A stretch of 32,664 nucleotides of DNA from the NCBI GenBank assembly GCA_963205455.1, contig CAUJJL010000123.1:1-32664 (forward strand), in the 5' to 3' direction. This stretch comes from Verrucomicrobiota bacterium. GTDB lineage: Bacteria; Verrucomicrobiota; Verrucomicrobiia; Opitutales; Opitutaceae. A program made the translations under genes and the position numbers. Below are positions 7,762 through 17,091 of the stretch, one piece after another (the stretch's first letter is position 1; the number at the start of each line of letters is the position of its first letter). The notes beneath the pieces were generated by a model. That model saw only the letters and a list, made by a program, of their open reading frames with translations. It had not been told where the DNA came from and did not search any database.

Positions 7762-8390
7762 CGTGTGGCGGTGTGACTTGACTGAGGACAAACTCCTATA
7801 CGGCACGCCGCGTTGGGAATTTATTGTCAAAACGCCCAATCCGAGTCGGTGCCCACCGCGTCGCAGACAGAAAAGGAGGCGAGATTCGGATCAAACAGAG
7901 TCAGATGAGCCATTGACGTTTCCTTCAAACTGGAGGCGCCCGCTTCGTCGTTCCCGCGATCGCCCAGCGAATCCCAACAACAGCCGTTGCGCCAATTTCA
8001 TCGGCGTCACGTTTCCTTGAGACAATGGCTATGCTTCAGGCGGTGACCCATGAAATCGATCCGGTGCGCTAGGCATCTCTCGTCCACCATGTGGGTACAT
8101 TTTAATTCAACTGGCAACATCGGTGGCAAGCCGTCTGGTCTCGGCGTGGATTAGGGGGGAATTCTTGAGTACAAACCACACGACCTGCCCCTTTTTAGTC
8201 CGCTCCTCACGATCGGGGTCTACAGGCAACATTGAGTCTCGGGAGCTTGATGCGGGGGCCTGTTATCCAGGGACCTTGGTAGCGGTCACCTTCCGTCAGA
8301 CTGTTGTTCAGGACTTCGCAGCACTGCGGACTCCGCAAAGGTCGAAGCAGGACTCTTGCATCGGCATAATCCGACTGCTAGGTTTGAATC
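7762..8390. other. Gene-free stretch upstream of the sugar operon
   Basis: No convincing gene is present. Two plus-strand open frames (about 7748-8020 and 8123-8416) have unnatural, Arg/Ser-rich compositions and no family resemblance. On the minus strand a TTGACA box lies at 7825-7830 facing the operon, but the nearest -10-like TATAGG (7795-7800) is 24 bases away, too far for a standard sigma-70 promoter; it is noted only as a weak candidate. The base composition is a little more AT-rich than its surroundings. The stretch may be decayed sequence or a regulatory leader. Confidence 0.3.
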
Positions 8391-8699
8391 ATGAAACACG
8401 AGCTGTCCATTGCTGAGGAGTTCGGTCCGCAGCTGTCGGACGGAGCGCTGGCGGCGCGTTTTCGCCAGCAACGTATCGAGCCTTACCTCGCGATCTGCGA
8501 GCATGTGGTACTGGATTTCACACGAGTGCGTAATGCAAACAGCTCGTTCATCAACGCGCTAGTCGCAGGCACGATCGAGGAACACGGTCAGACTGCAATT
8601 GCGAAACTCGTTTTCAAGGGGTGTAATCCTGCGATTCGCGTACTTTTGGAGTCAGCAATTGAGTTAGGACTGGGGAAAGCTAAGCGCGTCGACGCATAG
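8391..8699 (+). CDS. STAS-like DUF4325 protein
   Basis: A 102-residue cytoplasmic protein. The sequence VVLDFTRV (39-46) followed by NSSFINALVAG (50-60) and an F-x-G-C-N-P-A-I-R segment near 75-83 matches the STAS-like DUF4325 pattern of a buried beta strand, the D-F box, then the S-S-F helix start. DUF4325 proteins are usually next to, or fused to, a histidine-kinase-like ATPase and are thought to be regulatory partners. No such partner is visible in the flanking sequence, so it stands alone. The ATG at 8391 follows a weak TAGGTT. Regulatory role is inferred. Confidence 0.65.
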   Translation: MKHELSIAEEFGPQLSDGALAARFRQQRIEPYLAICEHVVLDFTRVRNANSSFINALVAGTIEEHGQTAIAKLVFKGCNPAIRVLLESAIELGLGKAKRVDA

Positions 8700-8867
8700 C
8701 TTTCATCCTTCGATGGAGCCAAGTCCTACGGCAAATTTGACTCCGTATCGGGGACCGGCGCTTCCAGAGCACGGGCTGCGCGTAATTTCGCGCCCAACAG
8801 CGATTGATCGGACTGAGGCTTGCCTCAAGACAGCGGCGTTCCAACAGACAGTTGTCGCTGTTTCCTC

Positions 8868-9284
8868 TTAGTCCTCCGTAATGCTGAAAACCATCGGAAC
8901 CTGCATGCGGCAGGCCACGATAGCGCCGCCTTTCTTGGCGGGCAAGAAGACCCATTGGGATAGCGCGATCTTTGCTGCTTCGGCAAACGCAACGTCCGTG
9001 GCTTTTCGGGCTACCAGATTTCTTGTGTGCCCGTTTTCGTCCACGATGAATTCCACGACCGCGAGGCCGCGCATCCCTGCCTTCCGGAAAGCGATAGGAT
9101 ATTTTGGCCTGGCTTGGCTGACGACTCTGGGGGGCACGTCTACATTCGCGAGGTCATAGGCGGAGCCGACATACGGCTCTCGATTTTCAACGGGAACCGC
9201 GGTCGTCTGCGTTTCACACCCGGCTATCGCCATCGCGGCCAAGAGGGTTGCAAGGAGGGTCAGGATTGGATGGATAAATTTCAT
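8868..9284 (-). CDS. TonB C-terminal-domain lipoprotein
   Basis: A 138-residue secreted protein. The N-terminus has a lipoprotein signal peptide ending in IAGC (lipobox, Cys23). The C-terminal half has the TonB-C fold pattern: PPRVVSQARPKYP, then MRGLAVVEFIVDENG, an ALSQWVFLPAKK helix/strand and a closing PMVFSI strand. TonB-C domains bind outer-membrane transporters or act in periplasmic scaffolds. This copy has no proline-rich spanner and no inner-membrane anchor, so a classical energy transducer role is unlikely. Start chosen at ATG 9284 because the lipobox position fits; an upstream ATG at 9302 would add six residues. No ExbB/ExbD or receptor gene is nearby. Confidence 0.7.
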   Translation of the reverse strand: MKFIHPILTLLATLLAAMAIAGCETQTTAVPVENREPYVGSAYDLANVDVPPRVVSQARPKYPIAFRKAGMRGLAVVEFIVDENGHTRNLVARKATDVAFAEAAKIALSQWVFLPAKKGGAIVACRMQVPMVFSITED

Positions 9285-9771
9285 TTGGGTATTCTGCCGC
9301 ATCGTTTTGCCGCGGGAGTGGGGCACTATGGATGGATTCCGGCAACCACAATTGCTGATCAGCCGATTGACAAGCATGTCCAAACTGGAGGGTCACGCTT
9401 CGTCTTGGCCGGTATGCCCCCCGGGTGGCTTTCCAAGTCGCAGAGATTGAGATCCATTCCGAGAACATTGCGGTTTGCTGGGGTCGAGGCTGGGAAGTGG
9501 TTGCTTCGCGTGATGCGATCTGAAGCAAGACAGGGCACGACGAAGCGCGCCCCTCCAGGGTTGGCGGGGATTGTCAGCGAGTGGTTTTCTGGGGGCAGGA
9601 GGTTGCCGACGCTGGGAAATCCTGCGAGGGAGACGGGCTTTCACTCGATTTGAGCCGCAGGGTGTTTTGAAATTTCATCGCAAGCAGAGGAAATGCTGGT
9701 TTTCGAGGGATCGGACTTGGCCTCCGGGTATTGAGGGGTAGGTTTGCCATGATCCCATCCCTGCCATTTTC
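9285..9771. other. Divergent intergenic region between TonB-C and PSD1 genes
   Basis: No gene is supported in this 487-base gap; open frames here have unnatural composition. A 10-base palindrome GCTGATCAGC at 9354-9363, about 70 bases upstream of the TonB-C start, could be an operator. A palindrome GAAATTTC lies near 9669-9676. Promoters for both divergent genes should be here, but I could not identify convincing -35/-10 pairs. Confidence 0.35.
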
Positions 9772-12700
9772 ATGACAGTTCCCCTGATTGTTTCGTCAAA
9801 TTTTCAGTTCGTGCATGCTTTGCGTCGGATTGGAGGTGGATTGATGTTGGCGGGTACTGCGGCGATCGGTGTCGCGGCAGAGCAAGGGGCTGTTTCGTCT
9901 AAATTGACGTTCAACGACTCCATTCAGCCGATCTTGGCTGAGAATTGCTACCAGTGCCATGGCCCTGATCCGGGGTCGCGCAAGGCGGGGTTGCGCCTGG
10001 ATCGCCGCGAGAGCGCCTATGCTCCCGGCAAGGATCGGGGTCCGGCGATCATCCCTGGGGATGCGGAGAAGAGTGCGCTGGTGCAGCGAATCGAATCACA
10101 GGATGAGGATGAGCGCATGCCGCCGCTTGAGGCGCACAAGACCCTAAAGCCTGCGGAAATTGCGCTGCTGCGGCGATGGGTGGAGGAGGGGGCCGAGTAC
10201 CAGGAGCATTGGGCATTCATTGCGCCCGTGCGTCCCAAGGTTCCTTCTGGACCGAAGTTTTCGGGTGCACGTTCGCCGATCGATGCCTTTATACTTGAGC
10301 GGGTGGTCCGTGCCGGACTAAAGGCCTCACCCGAGGCGGACCGGCGCAGCCTGCTGCGGCGCGTCACCTTTGACCTGACCGGCCTGCCGCCGACTCCGGA
10401 AGAGACGGCGGCATTCGTGGCGGATACCCGTCCGGATGCGTATGAGAAAGTAGTGGATCGTCTGCTGGCGAGCCCGCGCTTTGGCGAGCATCGGGCCCGC
10501 TACTGGCTGGATTATGTCCGTTATGCAGACACGCACGGTCTGCATTTCGACAATGTCCGATCGATCTGGCCCTACCGGGACTACGTCATCCAGGCATTCA
10601 ACACGAACAAGCCGTTCGATCGTTTTGTGCGCGAGCAACTCGCGGGTGATCTCCTGCCTGCAAAGTCGATTGAGGAGATCGTGGCGACAGGATTCATGCG
10701 GTGCAATCTGACCACGAACGAAGGGGGGACCATACCCGAGGAGGTTTTTGTCAATCAGACTCGTGATCGGGTGGAGACGTTTGGCCTCGTCTTTCTCGGC
10801 CTGACCACGGGCTGTGCGGCGTGTCACGATCACAAGTTTGATCCGATCACCCAGCGCGACTTCTACGGTCTGGCGGCGTTTCTCGGCAATACGGCGGAAA
10901 AGGCCTGGGATCTGAACACGGCGGATCCGGACCCGGTGATCCGGTTACCGGAAGGGGCCGCGCGCATCGCTTTGGAGCGGGCGCTCGCGTGGCGTGGTGA
11001 CGTTCAGCAACGCCTTGATGACAGGAAGCGCACGGCTGCTGAACGCTTTGCTGCCTGGCTGTCCACCGGAAACCGGCTGGGGACGGTTGTGGACGATGGG
11101 CTGGAACTTCGATTGCTGCTGAATGAAGGGAAGGGCGACGTAGTCGCCAATTCCGCTCCCGCTGCGAAAACCGCGAGCTTCAAGGCGGAAACCAATCCGC
11201 TGGTATGGGGCGAAAATGCACTCTTCTGGCCAAGCATGCGCATGGACATCGCCAGTCAGCTTTCGCTGGGTGACGCGGGTGCGGTCGATGGAACGCAGGC
11301 ATTCTCTGGGGGAGGTTGGGTGTTGCTGCGGCAAAAGGTCGGAGGAAGCGGCACAGGCTACGGGGCGCTGCTGTCGCGCATGCGGGCGACTCCGGCAAAG
11401 GAAACGCGGGGATGGGAGCTGTATCAGCGCGAGCACCGGCTGATTCTTGTTCTTGCCCACGCATCGGGCAGGCAGGCGATCGAGGTCACAACCGCGGAGA
11501 GAGTCATGAGCTTTGACTGGACCCATGTCTTCTTCACCTATGATGGTTCCGGGCGAGCCGCGGGAGTGCGCATCTATGTGAACGGTCGACCGGTTGAGAC
11601 TGAGGTTATTCGCGACGATCTTGGCGGTGCGAGCATCGCCACGGAGGCAACGACGCAGCTGGGGCGTCGGGAGGATGGCGAACCGATGCGTGAGACCTCG
11701 TTTCAGGATGTGCGCATCTATCGTCGCGAGCTGGCTGCCGATGAGGTTGCGCGTCTGCCGATCGAGACGGTGGCGGCGGAGATTCTGTCGCGCAACCCCG
11801 ACATTGCCAAATGGACACCCGAAGAAACCTTCATGGTCGTTGACCGTTTTTTCCTGGAAGGAATCGATACCGAGGCGATGGAGCTGACAGCTGAGCTTGC
11901 GCTTGCGGACGATGCGATCGGGCAGATCAGCAAGGATGGGGTGCCAACCTTGATTGCGCGTGAGAAGCCGACGCCGGGTGCTTCCGATATTCTGAAGCGG
12001 GGCGACTACTATTCGCGGACCGCGCGCGTGCAGCCTCTGATGCCGCATTTTCTTCCACAGCCGCCTCCGGGTGAGAGGAATGACCGCATGGGTCTGGCGG
12101 ACTGGTTGCTGACGCCGGAGCAGCCTCTCTTTGCGCGCGTGACAGTGAACCGCATGTGGCAGGAGATCTTTGGTATCGGGCTTGTGGATACGCCGGGCGA
12201 TTTTGGTGTGATGGGCTCCAAGCCTTCGCATCCGGAACTGCTCGACTGGCTGGCGGTTGAGTTCCGCGAAAGCGGCTGGGATGTGAAGCGCATGTATCGC
12301 ATGCTGGTAACGTCGGCAACCTACCGCCAGACGGCTCGTGTGACGCAGGAGCAACTCGTCAAGGACCCGGCGAACCGCCTTCTTGCGCGCGGACCGCGTT
12401 TCCGCATGGACGGAGAGATTCTGCGCGATGCCGCGCTGGCGACATCCGGTCTGCTTGTGGGAACCCTCGGCGGTCCGCCCGCCAAACCCTATCAGCCTCC
12501 GGGCATTTGGAAGGAGGTGGCGATGCCAGAATCCAATACCAAGAGCTACGTGGACGACCATGGCCCGGGCCTGTATCGGCGGAGCCTGTACACCTTCTGG
12601 AAACGCGCCTCGCCGCCGCCGAGCATGGAAACCTTCGATGCACCCTCGCGCGAAACCGTCTGCGTGCGCCGTGCGCGCAGCAACACGCCCCTGCAGGCGT

Positions 12701-13026
12701 TTGTGACGATGAACGACACGCAGTGGGTCGAGGCGGCCCGCAAGCTGGCTGAACGCGCACTGCATGCGCAGTCGGGCACGGACGGACGCATTGACCTGCT
12801 TTCGGCGCTGACGCTTGGCCGACGCCTGGACCCGGATGAGCGCGCGGTGATTTCGAAGTCGCTTGATGGTTTCGAGCGTTACTTCCGAAATTCCAACGGT
12901 GCGGCAGAGGAATTTCTCGCTGTCGGAGAGAGCCCGTCGGATGCAGGACTGGATCGGGTCGAACTGGCCAGCTGGACGATGGTGGCGAGCCAGTTCTACA
13001 ATCTCGACGAATTCCTGACCAAGTAA
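9772..13026 (+). CDS. Planctomycete-type PSD1 cytochrome protein (PSCyt1, DUF1549, LamG-like, DUF1553)
   Basis: A 1084-residue exported protein. A signal peptide (about 1-37) is followed by a small cytochrome c domain with CYQCH at 59-63, a DUF1549 domain with a second haem motif CAACHDHKFDP at 348 onward, a central concanavalin/laminin-G-like beta domain (roughly 430-640), and the C-terminal DUF1553 domain (roughly 750-1030) with the ARVTVNRMWQ and TPLQAF blocks usual for this family. It is the first gene of a six-gene plus-strand unit; a DUF1501 gene follows 22 bases later, the standard pairing in Planctomycetota and Verrucomicrobiota. The biochemical role of this pair is not settled; periplasmic electron transfer linked to polysaccharide breakdown is a common guess. 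Start could be moved downstream to ATG 9844. Confidence 0.93.
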   Translation: MTVPLIVSSNFQFVHALRRIGGGLMLAGTAAIGVAAEQGAVSSKLTFNDSIQPILAENCYQCHGPDPGSRKAGLRLDRRESAYAPGKDRGPAIIPGDAEKSALVQRIESQDEDERMPPLEAHKTLKPAEIALLRRWVEEGAEYQEHWAFIAPVRPKVPSGPKFSGARSPIDAFILERVVRAGLKASPEADRRSLLRRVTFDLTGLPPTPEETAAFVADTRPDAYEKVVDRLLASPRFGEHRARYWLDYVRYADTHGLHFDNVRSIWPYRDYVIQAFNTNKPFDRFVREQLAGDLLPAKSIEEIVATGFMRCNLTTNEGGTIPEEVFVNQTRDRVETFGLVFLGLTTGCAACHDHKFDPITQRDFYGLAAFLGNTAEKAWDLNTADPDPVIRLPEGAARIALERALAWRGDVQQRLDDRKRTAAERFAAWLSTGNRLGTVVDDGLELRLLLNEGKGDVVANSAPAAKTASFKAETNPLVWGENALFWPSMRMDIASQLSLGDAGAVDGTQAFSGGGWVLLRQKVGGSGTGYGALLSRMRATPAKETRGWELYQREHRLILVLAHASGRQAIEVTTAERVMSFDWTHVFFTYDGSGRAAGVRIYVNGRPVETEVIRDDLGGASIATEATTQLGRREDGEPMRETSFQDVRIYRRELAADEVARLPIETVAAEILSRNPDIAKWTPEETFMVVDRFFLEGIDTEAMELTAELALADDAIGQISKDGVPTLIAREKPTPGASDILKRGDYYSRTARVQPLMPHFLPQPPPGERNDRMGLADWLLTPEQPLFARVTVNRMWQEIFGIGLVDTPGDFGVMGSKPSHPELLDWLAVEFRESGWDVKRMYRMLVTSATYRQTARVTQEQLVKDPANRLLARGPRFRMDGEILRDAALATSGLLVGTLGGPPAKPYQPPGIWKEVAMPESNTKSYVDDHGPGLYRRSLYTFWKRASPPPSMETFDAPSRETVCVRRARSNTPLQAFVTMNDTQWVEAARKLAERALHAQSGTDGRIDLLSALTLGRRLDPDERAVISKSLDGFERYFRNSNGAAEEFLAVGESPSDAGLDRVELASWTMVASQFYNLDEFLTK

Positions 13027-13048
13027 TCCATCGAAAATTTCCAGATCC

Positions 13049-14596
13049 ATGTACGCGCACGATCAACACGATCCCCATGCCCACCTCTGTTCAGACCATG
13101 CGGGGGAAGGGCCGACAGTCTGGGACCTGCCCGTTCCGCTGTCGTTGAAGAGGGAATGGCTGCAACTGGAGACGCGACGGCACTTTCTCGGTCGCACGGG
13201 CAAGGCTTTGGCGTGGGCAGGTCTCGCAAGCATTCTGGGCAAGGAAATGCCCAGGGCCTTCGCGAACATCACCTCGCGGGAGAGCGTCGTGCCGCATTTT
13301 GCCCCGAAGGCGAAGCGCGCGATCTACCTCTTCATGGCGGGGGCGCCGTCGCAGATCGAGACCTGGGACTACAAGCCCATGCTGGCCGACCTGTTCGACA
13401 AGGATCTGCCGGAGTCGGTGCGGGGCGGGCAGGTGTTGACGGGGATGACCGCGAGTCAGGCGCGGCTTCCGATTGCCCCGAGTCCGTTTGGATTCAAGCA
13501 GTATGGGAAATCCGGCATGTGGGTCTCGGATCTGTTTCCATGGACCGCGAGGGTCGCTGACGAACTGACGGTCATCAAGTCGCTGCACACCGAGGCCATC
13601 AATCACGAACCCGCGATTCTCCAGATCACCACCGGGAATATGTTTGCAGGCAAGCCGTCGCTCGGCTCCTGGCTGTCGTATGGGCTCGGGGCAATGAACG
13701 ACGAATTGCCGGCGTTTGTCGTGCTGACCTCGAAGATGCCCGTCACGAAAAACGTGCAGGCACTATCCAACCGGCTTTGGTCCTCGGGGTTCCTGTCTCC
13801 GGAGCATGCGGCGGTGACGCTTCGACCGGGTGGAGATCCGGTGCTTTACCTCCAGAATCCCGCGGGGATCGACGGTGAGGCGCGCCGTGCGATGATAGAT
13901 GGGGTCAACGCGTTGAATCGCGACCTCTTCGAGCGCGTCGGCGATCCGGAAATCAACGCCCGCATTGCCCAGTATGAGATGGCGTTTCGTATGCAGACGT
14001 CAGTGCCCGAGCTGACCGACGTGTCGAAGGAACCGCAATCGACGTGGGATCTCTACGGGGAAAAGGCGAAGGAGCGGGGAACGTTTGCCTACAACTGCCT
14101 GATGGCGCGGCGGCTGGCGGAGCGCGGTGTACGTTTCACCCAGGTTTTCCTGCGGAGCTGGGATACCCATGGAGAGGTCCCTGAGCGACTGAGCGCGCTG
14201 TGCGAGGACTGTGACCGCCCGACCTATGGGCTCATTACTGATCTCAAGCGGAGGGGGCTTCTGGACGACACGCTGGTCATTTGGGGAGGTGAGTTCGGTC
14301 GCACGGTGTATTCGCAGGGAGGACTCAAGCGCGACAACTTTGGACGCGACCATCACCCGCGCTGTTTCAGCATGTGGATGGCCGGGGCTGGAGTGAAACG
14401 CGGGTACACCTACGGGGAAACCGATGACTTCTCCTACAACATCACGAAGGATCCCGTGCACATCCGTGACCTTCATGCCACCATCCTTCACCAGTTCGGG
14501 CTGGATCACAATAAGCTGACCTTCAAGTTCCAGGGGCTCGACCAGAAGATGACGGGTGTCTTGCCTGCCGAAGTGATTTACGATTTGCTGGCGTGA
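13049..14596 (+). CDS. DUF1501 domain protein with Tat-like signal
   Basis: A 515-residue protein. The N-terminal 40 residues are His/Asp-rich (MYAHDQHDPHAH), then a twin-arginine-like signal RRHFLGR at 43-49 followed by a hydrophobic stretch. The body has the DUF1501 (sulfatase-like fold) features, including an ETWDYKP block, DTHGEVP in the middle, and WGGEFGRT (about 412) with GRDHHPRCFSMWMAG near the C-terminus. DUF1501 genes almost always follow DUF1549/DUF1553 cytochromes; the gap here is 22 bases, suggesting co-expression. A sulfatase or metal-dependent hydrolase role is suggested by the fold but not shown. No Shine-Dalgarno is seen. Confidence 0.92.
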   Translation: MYAHDQHDPHAHLCSDHAGEGPTVWDLPVPLSLKREWLQLETRRHFLGRTGKALAWAGLASILGKEMPRAFANITSRESVVPHFAPKAKRAIYLFMAGAPSQIETWDYKPMLADLFDKDLPESVRGGQVLTGMTASQARLPIAPSPFGFKQYGKSGMWVSDLFPWTARVADELTVIKSLHTEAINHEPAILQITTGNMFAGKPSLGSWLSYGLGAMNDELPAFVVLTSKMPVTKNVQALSNRLWSSGFLSPEHAAVTLRPGGDPVLYLQNPAGIDGEARRAMIDGVNALNRDLFERVGDPEINARIAQYEMAFRMQTSVPELTDVSKEPQSTWDLYGEKAKERGTFAYNCLMARRLAERGVRFTQVFLRSWDTHGEVPERLSALCEDCDRPTYGLITDLKRRGLLDDTLVIWGGEFGRTVYSQGGLKRDNFGRDHHPRCFSMWMAGAGVKRGYTYGETDDFSYNITKDPVHIRDLHATILHQFGLDHNKLTFKFQGLDQKMTGVLPAEVIYDLLA

Positions 14597-14618
14597 CGCA
14601 GGCTGGAAAAACGGCAGG

Positions 14619-16169
14619 GTGAACTGGATCGCCCTGCCCAATCGCATGTCCGAGCCAGACCAATTTTCCCAACGTGTCACCCGTCGACGCCATCACCGGC
14701 CGCTTGCAGGAATCTTCTGGTTTTCGGCCATTGTCCTGCTGGCGCTGCTTGCCCTGGCATTCCCTCCCGATGGCCAGCAGCGGGCCACACTCGTGCAGTT
14801 TTTCGGTCGGTTTCACCCGCTTGTCGTCCATTTCCCTGTCGCCCTTCTCTTCCTCATTCCCGTGATTGAAGTCTACGCGCTCTTCCGCCGCGGCCACGCC
14901 CTCCGTGGTGCACCAGCCTTTCTCCTCTGGATTGCCACCGCCACCGCCATCCTTGGAACGGCGCTCGGCTGGCTGCTCGCCCGCTTTGGTGGATACAAGG
15001 GTGATCTTGTCATCGCGCACATGTGGAGCGGATGCCTGCTGGCCTTCCTGTGCCTGCTGGCGCTGCTGTTGCGGCGGCGCTGGGAAGTTGACGGCCTTTA
15101 CGGGCTGGGCCTCCTGTACGCGCCCGTACTGCTGCTTGCCGTCGGCGCCATGGTGTTCACGGCGCATCAGGGAGGACAGTTGATCTATGGCGACAACTAC
15201 CTGATCGAATACATGCCGCCGAAGCTGCGTTCGCTTCTAGGATTGCCCGCGGCGGGAGCGACGCTCAAATCGGCGCCAACACCTCCGGCTTCACCCGAGG
15301 CGCCGGGCGCATCGACACCCGAAGAAAAGAAGCAGGATGCGAAGGTTTCCTTTTATGAGGCACGTATCATGCCCACCTTGGACCGCACCTGCCTGTCCTG
15401 TCATAGCCCCAAGAAGACGAAGGGAGGCCTGAGACTCGATACCTACGCGCTCATGATGAAGGGCGGCGACAGTGGGCCCGCGGTCGTCGCGGGGAACCTG
15501 GACGACAGCGAGCTCTATCGTCGCATTACGCTGCCGCACGACGACGAGGAATTCATGCCTGGGGGAAACAAGAAGCCGCTCAGTGCGACCGAGACCAAGT
15601 GGATCGAACTCTGGATTTCCGCTGGGGCGTCTGAAACGGCACCGCTGAGCGACTTCAGCCAGGCGCCCGCCCCGCCTGAGAAACACGGTGAGGCTGTCGC
15701 CTGGGCGCCGGACTACCGACCGAAGCTCGACGAGGCAAAGGCCCTTGCGGACCGGCTGGGCATCCGTTTGGTGGCGAGATCGCAGGTGCCGACTGACGGA
15801 TTGATTGTCCGCACGGCGAGCGCCCCTTCGCATTGCACGGACGAGGTGTTGGCCGCGCTGGCGCCGCTGGCCGATGTCATCGTTGAGGCCGAACTCGCAC
15901 GCACACGAATCTCGGACAAGGGACTTGCGGCGGTTTCCGGTTGGAAAAACCTGCGGCATCTGGATCTCACTGCGACCGCTGTCACTGCTGAAGGACTCCG
16001 GCCCATGGCGGAATTGAGCAAACTCGAAACACTCAACGTGACGGATTCCCAGGTTGATGCGACGAAACTTCCGCCGAGCCTGACTCAGCGCGCGGGGCTG
16101 ACGATCTATCCGACGATGCCGGACGATGTCAGGGCGGACGTTGCCGCACCGGCCGCTTCCGCTCGATGA
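14619..16169 (+). CDS. DUF2231 membrane domain fused to cytochrome c and leucine-rich repeats
   Basis: A 516-residue integral membrane protein (507 from the alternative ATG 14646). Five predicted transmembrane segments come first, including the DUF2231 pattern HPLVVHFPVALLF, with the last near residue 180. A periplasmic cytochrome c domain follows with CLSCHSPKKTKGGLRLD and a distal Met in EFMPGG. The last 110 residues contain leucine-rich-repeat units (for example LRHLDLTATAVTAEGL). This fusion is common in the PVC group next to DUF1501 genes. It may anchor an electron-transfer chain at the membrane. The start is GTG 14619 by spacing; the ATG at 14646 has no better ribosome site. It ends 4 bases before the ABC ATPase start. 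Confidence 0.88.
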   Translation: MNWIALPNRMSEPDQFSQRVTRRRHHRPLAGIFWFSAIVLLALLALAFPPDGQQRATLVQFFGRFHPLVVHFPVALLFLIPVIEVYALFRRGHALRGAPAFLLWIATATAILGTALGWLLARFGGYKGDLVIAHMWSGCLLAFLCLLALLLRRRWEVDGLYGLGLLYAPVLLLAVGAMVFTAHQGGQLIYGDNYLIEYMPPKLRSLLGLPAAGATLKSAPTPPASPEAPGASTPEEKKQDAKVSFYEARIMPTLDRTCLSCHSPKKTKGGLRLDTYALMMKGGDSGPAVVAGNLDDSELYRRITLPHDDEEFMPGGNKKPLSATETKWIELWISAGASETAPLSDFSQAPAPPEKHGEAVAWAPDYRPKLDEAKALADRLGIRLVARSQVPTDGLIVRTASAPSHCTDEVLAALAPLADVIVEAELARTRISDKGLAAVSGWKNLRHLDLTATAVTAEGLRPMAELSKLETLNVTDSQVDATKLPPSLTQRAGLTIYPTMPDDVRADVAAPAASAR

Positions 16170-16173
16170 TGCC

Positions 16174-17091
16174 ATGAGCGCATTTGCGGTGGACGTAAGG
16201 AACCTTCGGAAAAGCTACGGCGCAGTAGAGGCGGTCAAAGGGGTCAGCTTTTCGATACAGGCCAACGAGATCTTTGGACTGCTCGGGCCGAATGGTGCGG
16301 GCAAAACGTCTACGCTGGAGTGTCTGATCGGTTTGAGGGACCCCGATTCCGGAGAGTTCTGGATCTCGGGCATGGATGCGCGCGCGAACGCGCAGGAGGT
16401 AAAGGGGAAGATCGGCGTGGCGCTGCAGAGCACGGCGCTTCAGGACAAGCTGACACCGAGGGAGGCGCTGACGCTTTTCGCCTCGTTCCATCCGAAGCAC
16501 GATGACGTCGCCGCGCTGCTGGAGCGTTTCGGCCTTTCGGAGAAGGCGGACGTTGCATTTGAGGCGCTATCGGGCGGGCAGCGGCAGCGGCTTGCCCTTG
16601 CGCTTGCGTTCGTGAACCGCCCGGAAGTGTTGATCTTTGACGAGCCGACCATGGGGCTCGATCCGCGGGCGCGGCAGGAGCTGCACGCCGAGATCATCGG
16701 CATGAAAGCGGCGGGCCACACGATTCTGCTGAGCACGCACCATCTTGATGAGGCGGAGAAGCTGTGCGACCGGATCGCCATCATCGACCGCGGTGTCGTG
16801 ATTGCCACAGGTGCACCGCGGGATCTGATCGCCGGATCTCAGGCGGTGCAGACAGTGGCGGTAAGGTGTGACCGATCCGTGCCCAAGGATTGGTTTGAGC
16901 AATTGCCGGATGCGAGGGAAATTACCGGATCGGGTGACGAGTATCGGTTCGCGACGGCGAACGCGACGCTGGCGGTTTCGGAGCTCACGCGACGGCTGGC
17001 AGAGAACGGTGTGGGTATCGTTGAGCTGCAGGTGCGCAAGGCCTCGCTCGAGGACGTCTTTCTCCGGCTCACCTCTGGAGGAAATTTATGA
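16174..17091 (+). CDS. ABC transporter ATP-binding protein (ABC-2/DrrA type)
   Basis: A 305-residue ATPase. Walker A GPNGAGKT is at 38-45, Q-loop Gln85, signature LSGGQRQR at 132-139, Walker B VLIFDEP at 152-158, H-loop His189. A C-terminal regulatory tail (about 215-305) is typical of ABC-2 exporters of drugs, polysaccharides or lipids. The start was set to ATG 16174, directly after the stop of the previous gene; an earlier in-frame ATG at 16126 overlaps the upstream coding sequence and is not credible. The stop overlaps the permease ATG by four bases (17088-17091), indicating a tightly coupled pair. Substrate unknown. Confidence 0.95.
   Translation: MSAFAVDVRNLRKSYGAVEAVKGVSFSIQANEIFGLLGPNGAGKTSTLECLIGLRDPDSGEFWISGMDARANAQEVKGKIGVALQSTALQDKLTPREALTLFASFHPKHDDVAALLERFGLSEKADVAFEALSGGQRQRLALALAFVNRPEVLIFDEPTMGLDPRARQELHAEIIGMKAAGHTILLSTHHLDEAEKLCDRIAIIDRGVVIATGAPRDLIAGSQAVQTVAVRCDRSVPKDWFEQLPDAREITGSGDEYRFATANATLAVSELTRRLAENGVGIVELQVRKASLEDVFLRLTSGGNL
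17077..17082 (+). promoter_or_regulatory. Strong Shine-Dalgarno of the ABC permease
   Basis: GGAGGA five bases before ATG 17088, inside the 3' end of the ATPase gene. It fixes the permease start and supports coupled translation. Such a clear site is rare among the genes in this window. Confidence 0.8.

Noticed and set aside
7795..7830. Sigma-70 promoter TTGACA / TATAGG for the sugar operon
   Set aside because: The boxes are 24 bases apart, outside the usual 16-18 spacing, so it is not listed as a promoter.
8123..8416. Plus-strand ORF upstream of the DUF4325 gene as a possible partner
   Set aside because: Composition is unnatural and it lacks any ATPase or kinase motif.
10945..13050. 701-residue open frame antisense to the PSD1 gene
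   Set aside because: Arg/His-rich, no family features, and fully overlaps a protein with clear domain motifs.
16126..16173. Earlier in-frame ATG of the ABC ATPase
   Set aside because: It lies inside the preceding coding sequence and adds residues that do not fit the family; ATG 16174 is the better start.
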